Origin: Anabaena sp051781005
GTDB lineage: Bacteria > Cyanobacteriota > Cyanobacteriia > Cyanobacteriales > Nostocaceae
Length of the DNA: 64,000 bases
Direction: 5' to 3'
Assembly: GCF_051781005.1 (NCBI RefSeq)
Contig: NZ_JBPWOA010000034.1
Coordinates: forward strand, 62,001-126,000
The notes under the pieces were generated by a model. It worked only from the letters and a program-made list of their open reading frames with translations, was not told the origin of the DNA and made no database searches. Numbering within the stretch: position 1 is the first letter of the stretch; each line of letters begins with the position of its first letter. Positions 35,114-43,884 of the stretch are shown in pieces. The translations under genes were made by a program, and so were the position numbers.

Positions 35114-35626
35114 CTAGCCATTGTTCCAATCTTCACCACCTGGTAATTGAGCAAGATAATTATCTATGATGTCGGGTAATTCTCTATTTGTATAATTATA
35201 TGTCATTGCTAATAACTCAGTTGCATTTAATATTAATTGGGGTTTATTTAACATTTGTGAAAGTTGCTGTCTTTTTAAAGTCCCATTCAAGACCTCTAAA
35301 CTTGCATCTCCTATTGCTAGTGTAACTTCATCCTCAAGCCAAGCTGGCCATTCATCTTGATTGATGTAATGAGATTTTTTATTATCTTTTAAATTCACAT
35401 CTTGAATCTCTGCGATTGCATAACGAATAGAAGCAGCCCAAGAATTTGTTAATCGCTGTTCTATTTGATTCTTGATTAAATGTATCAACAGAATCTTTAA
35501 AAAAGATTTAATTTGCCGCAAAATAGCCTTTTTACTCATTCCTTCTAATTCATCCACAATTGCCAAAGCATCTGTGTAACGTCCTTCTGTAATACTATTT
35601 CTGAGGTCGATCAATTCTTGTGTCAT
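35114..35626 (-). CDS. DUF29-like protein
   Basis: About 170 residues from ATG 35626; the frame extends upstream but MTQELIDLRNSITEGRYTDA is the natural family start. Core segments: LLIHLIKNQIEQRLTNSWAASIRYAI (helical pair typical of DUF29) and LNATELLAMTYNYTNRE. DUF29 is a helical family abundant in cyanobacteria with no known function, often near toxin-antitoxin genes or transposons. Here it neighbours the antitoxin-like gene at 34779, with 38 bases between. Confidence 0.65.
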   Translation of the reverse strand: MTQELIDLRNSITEGRYTDALAIVDELEGMSKKAILRQIKSFLKILLIHLIKNQIEQRLTNSWAASIRYAIAEIQDVNLKDNKKSHYINQDEWPAWLEDEVTLAIGDASLEVLNGTLKRQQLSQMLNKPQLILNATELLAMTYNYTNRELPDIIDNYLAQLPGGEDWNNG

Positions 35627-35779
35627 CGGTATTAACCTCAAGTTATAAATAAGTGAATATTTATTCAACCAGTACATAATTGTATTTTATAATTAAATCT
35701 GTTTACCTGTGGCACTCGAAAAAGCAGGTTTTGATCTATTCTGAAAGATAAAGCTATCCAAGCGCGGAGAATCAGAATT

Positions 35780-37198
35780 GTGAAGTTACATAAACCAATA
35801 TTGGTGGGAGGACTGGGATTGTCCTTTTCCCTGTGGATGTTAGACACTTGGCATGATTCAATAGTCCAGGTGGGAGAATTCGGACTCCTGAGTGCTTTAG
35901 CGGTGGGTGGGGGTTTGTGGTTATTGCAGAAAAATCGCCCCGGTGAACAGCTAAATGATATGGTTGTAGATAGGGCATCTGTGGAAAGTGCGATCGCTCA
36001 AACAGAAGCTGTCATCAACCAACTTGCACAAGAAGCAGTCAACCATCCAGCTTTAGAAAGCCTACGCCAACAACTTGCTAAATTACCCTTAGAGTTAGAC
36101 AGACGAGAAATTCAAGTTGCTGTTACTGGTGGAAAGTCAGTAGGTAAAAGTACAATTATTCAAATTCTCAAGACTTTAGATACAACATCTCTACATTTTT
36201 CAGAAACAGCACCTTTGTTTACAGAACTAGGTGAAAATTCCAATGTAGCTATTTTGTCAGCAGTGCAGAAATCTGATTTCGTTTTGTTCCTGACAAATGG
36301 TGATTTGACAGACTCAGAATTTCAAGTTTTGCAACAACTAAAAGCTGCAAAACAGCCGACATTGCTGGTTTTTAACAAACAAGACCAGTATATGCCAGAT
36401 GAACGTGCGACAGTGTTGCAGTCATTGAAACAGCGAATGGAAGGAAATATAGTAGCAACAGCAGTAAATCCCGTTTCTGTGAAAGTGCGGAAACATGAAG
36501 CTGATGGTACTGTGCAAGAATGGATGGAACAACCAGCACCAGACATTCAACAGTTAACGCAGCAGTTAACCGAAATATTAGCGCAGCAAGGACAGCAGCT
36601 AGTTTGTACAACGACTCTGCGGAAAGTGCTGTTACTGAAAGCTGAGGCGAAAGATTGTTTAAATGGGGTGAGGCGCGATCGCTCTACACCCATCATAGAA
36701 CAAAATCAGTGGATTGCTGCCGCTGCTGCCTTTGCAAACCCAATTCCCGCCTTAGATATATTAGCAACTGCGGCGATTAACGCCCAAATGGTAATGGATT
36801 TGGGTAATATTTATCAGCAAAAAATTTCCTTAGAACAAGCGCAACAAGTAGCCGGAACTATGGGAAGTTTAATGTTGAAATTAGGTTTAGTAGAATTATC
36901 TACAAGGGCTGTTACTGGTATTCTCAAAACTAACGCTGTTACTTTCGTTGCTGGGGGAATAGTAGAAGGAGTGAGTGCTGCGTATTTAACTAGAGTTGCT
37001 GGGTTAAGCTTAGTTGAGTATTTTGAACAGCAAGAAATAGCTTTAGAAACAGGAAATGGTTTGAACCTGGAAAAATTGCGCCAAGTTTTACAAACAGTAT
37101 TCCAGCAAAATCAAAAAATGGCTGTTTTGGAAGCTTTTGTTAAGCAAGGTGTGAAACGGTTGTTACCGGAAGCGAAGCCAGTTGAAGTTGTCGGATAA
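35780..37198 (+). CDS. slr1306-family GTPase-like membrane protein
   Basis: 472 residues from GTG 35780, with GGAG about 10 bases before. Two helices at 8-45 form an N-terminal membrane hairpin. A G-domain follows: P-loop GGKSVGKSTI (near 122-131), NKQD box (LVFNKQDQY, about 200), then a DUF697-like C-terminal part with Ala-rich helices (FANPIPALDILATAAINAQ; AGTMGSLMLKLGLVELS; FVAGGIVEGVSAAYLTRVAG). Cyanobacterial slr1306-family proteins have this build; function unknown. A strong terminator follows at 37222. Confidence 0.82.
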   Translation: MKLHKPILVGGLGLSFSLWMLDTWHDSIVQVGEFGLLSALAVGGGLWLLQKNRPGEQLNDMVVDRASVESAIAQTEAVINQLAQEAVNHPALESLRQQLAKLPLELDRREIQVAVTGGKSVGKSTIIQILKTLDTTSLHFSETAPLFTELGENSNVAILSAVQKSDFVLFLTNGDLTDSEFQVLQQLKAAKQPTLLVFNKQDQYMPDERATVLQSLKQRMEGNIVATAVNPVSVKVRKHEADGTVQEWMEQPAPDIQQLTQQLTEILAQQGQQLVCTTTLRKVLLLKAEAKDCLNGVRRDRSTPIIEQNQWIAAAAAFANPIPALDILATAAINAQMVMDLGNIYQQKISLEQAQQVAGTMGSLMLKLGLVELSTRAVTGILKTNAVTFVAGGIVEGVSAAYLTRVAGLSLVEYFEQQEIALETGNGLNLEKLRQVLQTVFQQNQKMAVLEAFVKQGVKRLLPEAKPVEVVG

Positions 37199-37221
37199 TT
37201 TCGCACCAAATCAGAAATTTG

Positions 37222-37272
37222 AAACCCGCTTTCACTGGAGTTATTCCCAAATAAAAAGCGGGTTTTATTTTT
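37222..37272 (+). terminator. Rho-independent terminator
   Basis: AAACCCGCTTT at 37222-37232 pairs with AAAAGCGGGTTT at 37255-37266, followed by TATTTTT. It ends the slr1306-family gene. Confidence 0.85.
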
Positions 37273-37377
37273 CAAATTGGACAAATTTACGGCAATTTTG
37301 AACAGATTGATGATGGTGTAGCAGTTATTCTCATAACATCTCTGATTTTCTCAGATGTTTACACTATTTGCGAACCT

Positions 37378-37584
37378 ATGACACCTCAAGAATTTTTGGA
37401 AAATTTGGCTACAGCCGCAACAGATCCAGAAAAAATAATCGTTTTTGCACGATACTTAGATACAACTGCGCTAGATCATGCTACAACTCCAAGATGGAGA
37501 AGTATTCCTCACAGTACAGAAATTCAGTTCGCACTAAATAATATTGCTTTTCATTTAGAAGCACTTGCTGAAAAAGGCAATTAA
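37378..37584 (+). CDS. Hypothetical protein, 68 aa
   Basis: 68 residues, MTPQEFLENLATAATDPEKI at the start; soluble, helical, no motif recognised. ATG 37378 is the only good start. It stands between a terminator and a convergent unknown gene. The composition looks coding (few rare codons, no low complexity), but there is no other support. Confidence 0.5.
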   Translation: MTPQEFLENLATAATDPEKIIVFARYLDTTALDHATTPRWRSIPHSTEIQFALNNIAFHLEALAEKGN

Positions 37585-37780
37585 TGAAGACAATACTCGA
37601 TAGGTTGTCTTCAGAGATACCTATCAAGTAATAATATCTTGTTGGATGAATTCGCGCAAATATCTATTATTTTGATTTCCATCTAAGCGAGGTACAGGAA
37701 TAAAGAATTAACCGCAGATAAACGCAGATGTTTTTGTACCTCTGTAGACCAAGAAAAGCTATTATCAAGTTATAAAATAA

Positions 37781-38287
37781 TTAATTTAACTGACGATGAA
37801 CTGCAAATAGACAATCATTATATTGCTTATCAACTTCAAGATTTGTAAACGCCCAAGCGACTTTGTAAGGTTTTTGGTATTCTCCTAAAATATTTATCCG
37901 GTGACAAACATTAGAAATTTTAGTCAAATATCTATGATTTAAGGGTACATCACAAGCAAATATACCCTTAACTCTGTGTGTCGTACCTGTTATCCCTAAG
38001 CTATAATTAATCATGATTGCTACATAGTATCTATCCTCTGACGTATGGAGGACTTGAACTAAGTCATCATGAGTAACACCTAGCAAATGATCAGGTAATT
38101 TCAAAGCTTCGCTGGTATCTAAGGGTATATTTTGAGTTTTAACCCAGTCGAGAATTTCTTGATATTTTGTCAGTGCTGCACGTTTGCGGAAACAATATTT
38201 AATCTCGACAAATAAATTACTTATCCGGTATATTATTTGGAACAGTGTTAATACAAATCCGGTGAATATTCTCTGTAGATTAAACAT
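37781..38287 (-). CDS. Hypothetical membrane-anchored protein
   Basis: 168 residues. A hydrophobic N-terminus (IFTGFVLTLFQIIYRISNLF, about 7-26) could be a membrane anchor; the remainder is soluble with DHLLGVTHDDLVQVLHTSED and a Cys pair further on. I do not recognise the family. Divergent from the AbiE-like gene at 38354, with only 66 bases between starts, so the two promoters overlap. Confidence 0.55.
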   Translation of the reverse strand: MFNLQRIFTGFVLTLFQIIYRISNLFVEIKYCFRKRAALTKYQEILDWVKTQNIPLDTSEALKLPDHLLGVTHDDLVQVLHTSEDRYYVAIMINYSLGITGTTHRVKGIFACDVPLNHRYLTKISNVCHRINILGEYQKPYKVAWAFTNLEVDKQYNDCLFAVHRQLN

Positions 38288-38353
38288 TCTTACACCTTAT
38301 ATTTAGAATTCAGGTTATTAAACACTCTAATTAAACGGTATTTATAAGATCTT

Positions 38354-39508
38354 ATGCAACCTAAGCATCCTTGGCTACAAAAATGTATACAAAAGCTGGA
38401 AGAATTACCCCAGATAGAGACAACAACGATTATAGAACCTTTTTTAGAAAAAATTCTTGCAGATGGGTTATTAACAATATATACGCCTCACAACAAGATC
38501 CAATATTTAGTTGAAATAAAAGCTCCCATTACTTTAGACACTGTTGATTCAAACATTAATTATATCCATCATCTGAAAGAAAAACTGAGCAATGATCAGA
38601 GAACACTGCTCATTACAGACTCACTTTCTGACGCAGTTCTGGATTCGTTGCTAGAAAACAATATTGAATTTATTGACACCACAGGTAATATTTACCTTAA
38701 CAATTCATCACTATATATTTTAGTTAGAAGTAGTTCAACACAAAGCAAAAAATTCCTATCTGCTCCTAAAATTACTACCAGCACCCTAAAAGTTGCTTAT
38801 GCTCTACTTCAAGATCCAAGTATTTTACAATATCATAATTTTGATTATGATTTAGAGCAGATCGTAAATGTTCCAGGTATTGATTATACTGATTATACGA
38901 TTGTGAAACACAGTATTTTGAAAATAATAGCAAACGCTGCAAGTGTTGACTATGAAACTGTAAAATGCAGTCTAGAAACTTTGTATCAACTGAATTATTT
39001 ACAGCGTCAACGCAGTGGAACATATCGAATTGAAAATTACACTAAACTCTTAGAAAGATGGGAAATGGGATATATAGAAAATTTGCGTCCAGAACTTTTG
39101 ATAGGGACATTTAGCCCCAGAGAAAATATAGATTTTAAGGATATATCTGACCGAATCTTAGCAATAGCCCAAAATCAAAAAATTATAATTGGAGGAGAAT
39201 TAGGTGCTGCAATTTTCACAGGTTATTTAAAACCTATCAGCATGACTATTCACATTCCCGAAGAAGAGAATTATCGTGTGATAACAACTATGTTGCGTCT
39301 CAAACCAGATCCAAAGGGTAATATTATCATTTTCAAGCAATTTGGGAATAAAAATCAGCCTCAATATCCCTCATCTAAACCTGTTGCAGACCCGTTACTT
39401 ATTCATGCAGAATTGTCTTTATATCCAGATGAAAGACTAAAAGAAACAGCTAAACGTCTGTACGAAAAATGTATTATCCCCTATCAAGAAATTGCCGAAA
39501 TGGTATAA
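38354..39508 (+). CDS. AbiEi-like type IV antitoxin / regulator
   Basis: 384 residues. A restriction-like N-terminal half (LVEIKAPITLD, LLITDSLSDAVLDSLLENNIEFID, near 45-115) is followed by a winged HTH (SVDYETVKCSLETLYQLNYLQRQ, about 205-230) and a C-terminal region with GYIENLRPELLIGTF and IGGELGAAIFTGYLKP, typical of AbiEi-family antitoxins. AbiEi proteins repress their promoter and counter the nucleotidyltransferase toxin AbiEii. The NTase gene follows after one base (TAATATG), so they are translationally coupled. Named from motifs, not from a search. Confidence 0.72.
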   Translation: MQPKHPWLQKCIQKLEELPQIETTTIIEPFLEKILADGLLTIYTPHNKIQYLVEIKAPITLDTVDSNINYIHHLKEKLSNDQRTLLITDSLSDAVLDSLLENNIEFIDTTGNIYLNNSSLYILVRSSSTQSKKFLSAPKITTSTLKVAYALLQDPSILQYHNFDYDLEQIVNVPGIDYTDYTIVKHSILKIIANAASVDYETVKCSLETLYQLNYLQRQRSGTYRIENYTKLLERWEMGYIENLRPELLIGTFSPRENIDFKDISDRILAIAQNQKIIIGGELGAAIFTGYLKPISMTIHIPEEENYRVITTMLRLKPDPKGNIIIFKQFGNKNQPQYPSSKPVADPLLIHAELSLYPDERLKETAKRLYEKCIIPYQEIAEMV

Positions 39509-39509
39509 T

Positions 39510-40346
39510 ATGAACGACTCAAATTATCCACTTAACTCAGAAACTAAAAAATTTCTTACTGATTTTAAATCTATCATTGATTCATTAGAAGTACCCATGC
39601 TGTTGATAGGCGCTCAAGCGAGATTGTTAATCTTTGATAGTCAATATAAAGTTCAAGGTCGAGCAACAAACGATTGGGATGTGGCGGTAAAATTGGATAA
39701 TTGGGAGAGATATAATTTACTGATAAACACAATGACTACTGGACAAAATCCTCTGTTTAAAACAACCAGAGTCATTCACAAATTTATTCATATTGAAACT
39801 GGGCTAGAAGTTGATGTTATTCCCTTTGGAGATATAAGTAAACCCAAACAGGAAATTAACTGGCCTGATGGTAATCAAATGAGCATTTTAGGATTAGAAG
39901 AAGCTTTTGTAAATACAGAGATTATAATAATTGACAATGTAGAAATTCGGGTAGCCGATATTGATACTTTTATAGCCTTGAAAATATTAGCTTGGAATGA
40001 GAGAAGAGAAAATAAAGATTTAGAAGATATCATAACAGTATTGCTAAAGTCGGCTAATGAAGAGGATGCACAGCGTGTTTATGATGAATTTATCGACGAA
40101 ATTATTGAAGGAAGATTTGAAGTAGATGAAGCGGCTATTATTTTTATAGGTAGAAATATTAAAAATAAATTCAAACCTGAAACTCTTAACAAGATTAACG
40201 AAATTATCACGCTAATTCTAAATCGCCAAAATAACTATATTCCGCCGTTCGTTTCTAAAAATTCAGAGGACTGGGATGAAGCTTTTGATAAAATAGTTAA
40301 ACGTTTTGAATCACTTCAATTTGGATTAACTGATTTTTCTGAATAA
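39510..40346 (+). CDS. AbiEii-like nucleotidyltransferase toxin
   Basis: 278 residues from ATG 39510; the TTG at 39492 lies inside the upstream gene. The pol-beta nucleotidyltransferase core is visible: PMLLIGAQARLLIFD, then RATNDWDVAVKLDNW (the DxD metal ligands) and LEVDVIPFGD for the third Asp. KILAWNERRENKDLEDI closes the domain. AbiEii toxins transfer nucleotides, some to tRNA acceptor ends. With the AbiEi-like gene it makes a type IV toxin-antitoxin pair acting in abortive infection. The family resemblance is looser than for canonical AbiEii. Confidence 0.7.
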   Translation: MNDSNYPLNSETKKFLTDFKSIIDSLEVPMLLIGAQARLLIFDSQYKVQGRATNDWDVAVKLDNWERYNLLINTMTTGQNPLFKTTRVIHKFIHIETGLEVDVIPFGDISKPKQEINWPDGNQMSILGLEEAFVNTEIIIIDNVEIRVADIDTFIALKILAWNERRENKDLEDIITVLLKSANEEDAQRVYDEFIDEIIEGRFEVDEAAIIFIGRNIKNKFKPETLNKINEIITLILNRQNNYIPPFVSKNSEDWDEAFDKIVKRFESLQFGLTDFSE

Positions 40347-40365
40347 TTAGTAGACTAGGTTATTA

Positions 40366-41511
40366 ATGAATGACACTATTTCCATCTTCTCTTTTTTTTC
40401 CGGTTCAGGATTTCTCGACTTAGGCTTTGAAACCACAGGCTATAAAATCGCTTACGTTAACGAAATATTCCCTCCATTTATGTCTGCATATCGCTATTCA
40501 CGGGGAATTCTTCAACTTCCATCTCCTGAATATGGATATCATCAAGGGGAAGACGCAGACGTAAGCAAATTAATAGCAGGAACACCAGCACAACGTCTTA
40601 ATGAATTAGTCAAAGATTCCCGTAAATCAAATAATATAATTGGTTTTATTGGTGGGCCACCTTGTCCTGATTTTTCTATTGGTGGCAAAAATAAAGGACA
40701 TTTAGGAGATAATGGTAAACTCTCATCTGCTTATATTGAATTGATTTGTCAAAACTTACCCGATTTCTTTTTATTTGAAAATGTTAAAGGTTTGTGGAGA
40801 ACGACAAAACACCGTCTATTTTATGAATCATTGAAAATAAAATTACAACAAGCAGGTTATATATTAACAGAACGGTTAATTAATTCTATTGAATATGGCG
40901 TACCCCAAGATAGAGACAGAATTATTTTAATTGGTTTTAGAAATAATTTTCTCAAAGATATAGGAATTAAAGATGATTTGACATTTCCTTGGGAAAAATA
41001 TATTAAACATCCTCAAAATAAAGTATTTTCTTATCCTTGGAATAAAAGCCAAGCATTTAAAGAAGATTCTATAATTATTTGTCCTGAAAATATTCCTCCA
41101 GAATTAACCGTTGAATATTGGTTTAGAAAAAATGATGTTCTAAATCATCCTAATACTAAACATTATTTTCAACCAAGAGCAGGTATTACTAAATTTGCAA
41201 CTATTGATGAGGGAGATGATTCTAAAAAGTCATTTAAACGTTTGCACAGATGGCGTTATTCTCCTACAGCTTGTTATGGTAATAATGAAGTACATTTGCA
41301 TCCTTACAAAATCAGACGTATTTCTGTAGCGGAGGCTTTAGCTATACAATCTTTACCCGCTAATTTCTCACTTCCAGAAAATATGTCACTTACGAATATG
41401 TTTAAAACTGTAGGTAATGGTGTACCTTACTTAGCAGCAAAAGCGTTAGCTCAAACTATTCTTGATTTCTTGACAACTAGAGAACAGTTTGATGAAGAAC
41501 AAGTCAAATAA
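40366..41511 (+). CDS. C5-cytosine DNA methyltransferase
   Basis: 381 residues with the C5-MTase motifs: FSFFSGSGFLDLGFETTGY (SAM binding, I), GFIGGPPCPDFSIGGKNKG (IV, catalytic Cys), FFLFENVKGL (VI, ENV), YGVPQDRDRIILIGFR (VIII) and VGNGVPYLAAKALAQ (X). The target-recognition part around residues 230-310 has FRKNDVLNHPNTKHYFQPRAG. No restriction endonuclease gene is nearby. It lies 19 bases after the AbiEii-like gene on the same strand, apparently in one operon. AT-rich compared with flanking core genes, suggesting transfer. The recognised sequence cannot be read from the protein. Confidence 0.9.
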   Translation: MNDTISIFSFFSGSGFLDLGFETTGYKIAYVNEIFPPFMSAYRYSRGILQLPSPEYGYHQGEDADVSKLIAGTPAQRLNELVKDSRKSNNIIGFIGGPPCPDFSIGGKNKGHLGDNGKLSSAYIELICQNLPDFFLFENVKGLWRTTKHRLFYESLKIKLQQAGYILTERLINSIEYGVPQDRDRIILIGFRNNFLKDIGIKDDLTFPWEKYIKHPQNKVFSYPWNKSQAFKEDSIIICPENIPPELTVEYWFRKNDVLNHPNTKHYFQPRAGITKFATIDEGDDSKKSFKRLHRWRYSPTACYGNNEVHLHPYKIRRISVAEALAIQSLPANFSLPENMSLTNMFKTVGNGVPYLAAKALAQTILDFLTTREQFDEEQVK

Positions 41512-41763
41512 AATACTTTGAAAAGATATTTTATAAAAACAAACCTAATAAATCCATATTTGTACTATCAATTACTTTATGGATTATTTTTTCAGATATA
41601 AAATATATTTCTAAGCAGTTCCTAAAAACAGGTAAATATTTTTTTAATGGTTTTGAAGCTTTAGCTAAATCACCTAATTTTTTAGGTGTAGATTCTTAAA
41701 AAAGAATATCTACCTAAAATAAGTTAATTTTACAGGCTATTTTTCACATTCTTAGGTATTTAT

Positions 41764-42132
41764 ATGGCTTATAACTCAGAAGAAATGCAACAGATTTTGG
41801 AAGTAGCTTTTGCCCGTCAGCAACAGGGAGAATTTACACGGGAACAGATTATAGAAATTGCATCAGAATTGGGACTTTCATCAGAGTCATTAAAAGCTGC
41901 GGAACAAGAATGGTTAACAAGGGAAATAGAAGTGAAAAAACAACATAAATCTAAAGCCCAAGAACGTAAGGAATTTAAATCACATCTGATTACTTTTGTC
42001 GGGGTAAATGTATTTTTAATTCTGTTGAATTTGTTGGTAAGTCCTTCATATTTTTGGGCAATTTTTCCCCTTTTAGGTTGGGGATTAGGTTTGTTTATTC
42101 ATGCTATGAAGACCTATATTATCGAGTCTTGA
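41764..42132 (+). CDS. 2TM domain protein
   Basis: 122 residues. N-terminal helical segment (about 1-60: MQQILEVAFARQQQGEFTRE, IIEIASELGLSS), then two membrane helices (LITFVGVNVFLILLNLLV; FWAIFPLLGWGLGLFIHAM) of the 2TM domain type. The 2TM module is found on bacterial kinases and small proteins; function unknown. It ends just before a repeat and the insertion sequence. Confidence 0.75.
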   Translation: MAYNSEEMQQILEVAFARQQQGEFTREQIIEIASELGLSSESLKAAEQEWLTREIEVKKQHKSKAQERKEFKSHLITFVGVNVFLILLNLLVSPSYFWAIFPLLGWGLGLFIHAMKTYIIES

Positions 42133-42213
42133 TAAATAGGATATTTAAAAAAACAACGCTTATCAAGCTTTGATAGTAGTCTGTAAACTTGAAAATGACA
42201 GGTTCAGTTATCA

Positions 42214-42280
42214 GGTGCGTCAGATGTCAAATTTCTGTTGATTGTTGATGAATTTTATCGAGTCTGACGCACCCTACAAA
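42214..42280. repeat. Palindromic dispersed repeat, copy 1
   Basis: GGTGCGTCAGAT at the left and GTCTGACGCACC at the right are inverted repeats, followed by CTACAAAG. A second copy lies at 49513-49583. Common cyanobacterial intergenic sequence. Confidence 0.75.
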
Positions 42281-42341
42281 GTTACAAAGCAAGCTAATTA
42301 GGTGAGTTCTGAATCTGTCAATATCATCTTATCTTGTGCGT

Positions 42342-43791
42342 CTAACCCACCCAGGGTAAGAGCATCTCAATTAGGCTTGACACAAGGACTCGGAAGAATC
42401 TAAGGTAGAGTCAAGAAAACAAGAACTGAGAACCTGAATCATATAATCGTTATCCATAGCTGTTCGGTTCATTTTTTGTCGGAGACTGCGTTTGTAAGTC
42501 AGTTCTCGATTGAGGGCATTAAGAGCGATGCGTCGTAAAAGAGCAAAATTCCGAGGACTGTGGAAAGAGCGAATGCGACAAGCATCCTCAGCGAATGTAC
42601 AGTCAAGAGTCCAATGAACCTGGTTTTCAATACCCCAATGTTTTCGGATAGCTAGACCAATAAGTTGAGCATTACTGTGTAAAGAAGTCAAATAAAATTG
42701 CACCTCACGGGTAGTTGTGTTCCAGAGATGACGCACTCGTACAACCATGACAACGCTTTGAAGTCCTGCCCATAGTCGGGGTTGATAAAGATTATTAATA
42801 GCAGAAACTGGAACAGACCAGACTTGACGAATTTCTCGACGATGATGTCCTTTTTCAACACGTTTTTCATAACTGACATCAATACCTTGAAATTGCTGTG
42901 CAGAGGCTTTTTTAAACCATTCTTCAACCTGATTGTAGAGAGTGGGATGATTTGCTTTGAGCGATAGGACATAATCTCCTGTCTTGTCGATAATCTTTTT
43001 AGCAATCTCTGTTTGTGTCCCCATTGCATCAATCGTGATAATGGAACCTGTGATATCCAGTAATTCTAATAATGCGGGAATAGCAGTAATTTCATTAGAT
43101 TTATCTTCTACTTTCATCTGTCCCAAAACCAAACGTTGTTCACTCGACCAGGCACTAATAATATGGAGTGCCGATTTCCCTTGATTTCGGTCATATGAAC
43201 CCCTAATTGTCTTCCCATCTATGGGGATTATTTCTCCTCCCATCTTGGTGACAAGGGTTTCTACCCATTGAAGAAAACAACGATTCAATTCTTCTGGGTT
43301 AATGAATTCAAATACTCGACGGAAGGTGTCATCAGAAGGAATACCGTGAGGTAATGCCAAAAACTTTTCTAACCACTGTTTTTTGCTAATGCCATAATTT
43401 TCCATGTCTTCCCATCCTTGCGCTCCAGCAATTACTGCTAAAATCGCAATTACTAAGATATCTGTAAGTTGATGCTTCTTCGTTCTCTCCACTCTGGGAT
43501 CTTTAATTTCTTGGAAGTGCTGAACTAAACTTTTTTGAATACACTCAATATCTGTCACTTCTTTTAGCTTTCTCTCATGAGGAAAATTTTTCCGAGTATC
43601 GGCAGTTTTGTTGTCAAAGCCCTGAGACATATAGCCTATTTTTTAAGATTTTCAACTACAGCATTGCTGTCATCTCACTTATCTATGTTATCTGTCAAGT
43701 GTTTTTTCTGCGCAGTCTCTTACTGTTATTTTGTTAATTTTGTCAAGTTCACATTATACCAAATTAGATGAGCTTACCCTGCTAACCCACC
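42342..43791 (-). mobile_element. Complete ISAs1-family insertion sequence
   Basis: The element proper is 42352-43781 (1430 bp). Its ends are imperfect inverted repeats: CAGGGTAAGAGCATCTCAAT on the left and, reverse complemented, CAGGGTAAGCTCATCTAAT on the right. A perfect 10-bp direct repeat CTAACCCACC flanks it at 42342-42351 and 43782-43791, the target duplication. One intact transposase gene. An undecayed duplication implies a recent insertion. Confidence 0.93.
42371..43630 (-). CDS. ISAs1-family transposase
   Basis: 419 residues, DDE type: N-terminal HFQEIKDPRVERTKKHQLTD and ILAVIAGAQGWEDMENYG, then IIPIDGKTIRGSYD (first Asp), ITIDAMGTQTEIAKKI (second Asp) and HWGIENQVHWTLDCTFAED (Glu region). 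These are hallmarks of the ISAs1 family. The frame is uninterrupted and the gene fills the element between its inverted repeats, so it is probably active. Overlapping frames on the other strand are shadows. Confidence 0.95.
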   Translation of the reverse strand: MSQGFDNKTADTRKNFPHERKLKEVTDIECIQKSLVQHFQEIKDPRVERTKKHQLTDILVIAILAVIAGAQGWEDMENYGISKKQWLEKFLALPHGIPSDDTFRRVFEFINPEELNRCFLQWVETLVTKMGGEIIPIDGKTIRGSYDRNQGKSALHIISAWSSEQRLVLGQMKVEDKSNEITAIPALLELLDITGSIITIDAMGTQTEIAKKIIDKTGDYVLSLKANHPTLYNQVEEWFKKASAQQFQGIDVSYEKRVEKGHHRREIRQVWSVPVSAINNLYQPRLWAGLQSVVMVVRVRHLWNTTTREVQFYLTSLHSNAQLIGLAIRKHWGIENQVHWTLDCTFAEDACRIRSFHSPRNFALLRRIALNALNRELTYKRSLRQKMNRTAMDNDYMIQVLSSCFLDSTLDSSESLCQA

Positions 43792-43884
43792 CTGACTAAA
43801 TATTAATTAGGGGTAGTTCTAAAACCACCCCTAAATCCCCTCTTATTTAAGATTTACTTGCAGAACCCTTTTAGGGCTTTATAA

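Noticed and set aside
40366..41511. Complete restriction-modification system
   Set aside because: No restriction endonuclease frame is found on either side; only the methyltransferase is supported.
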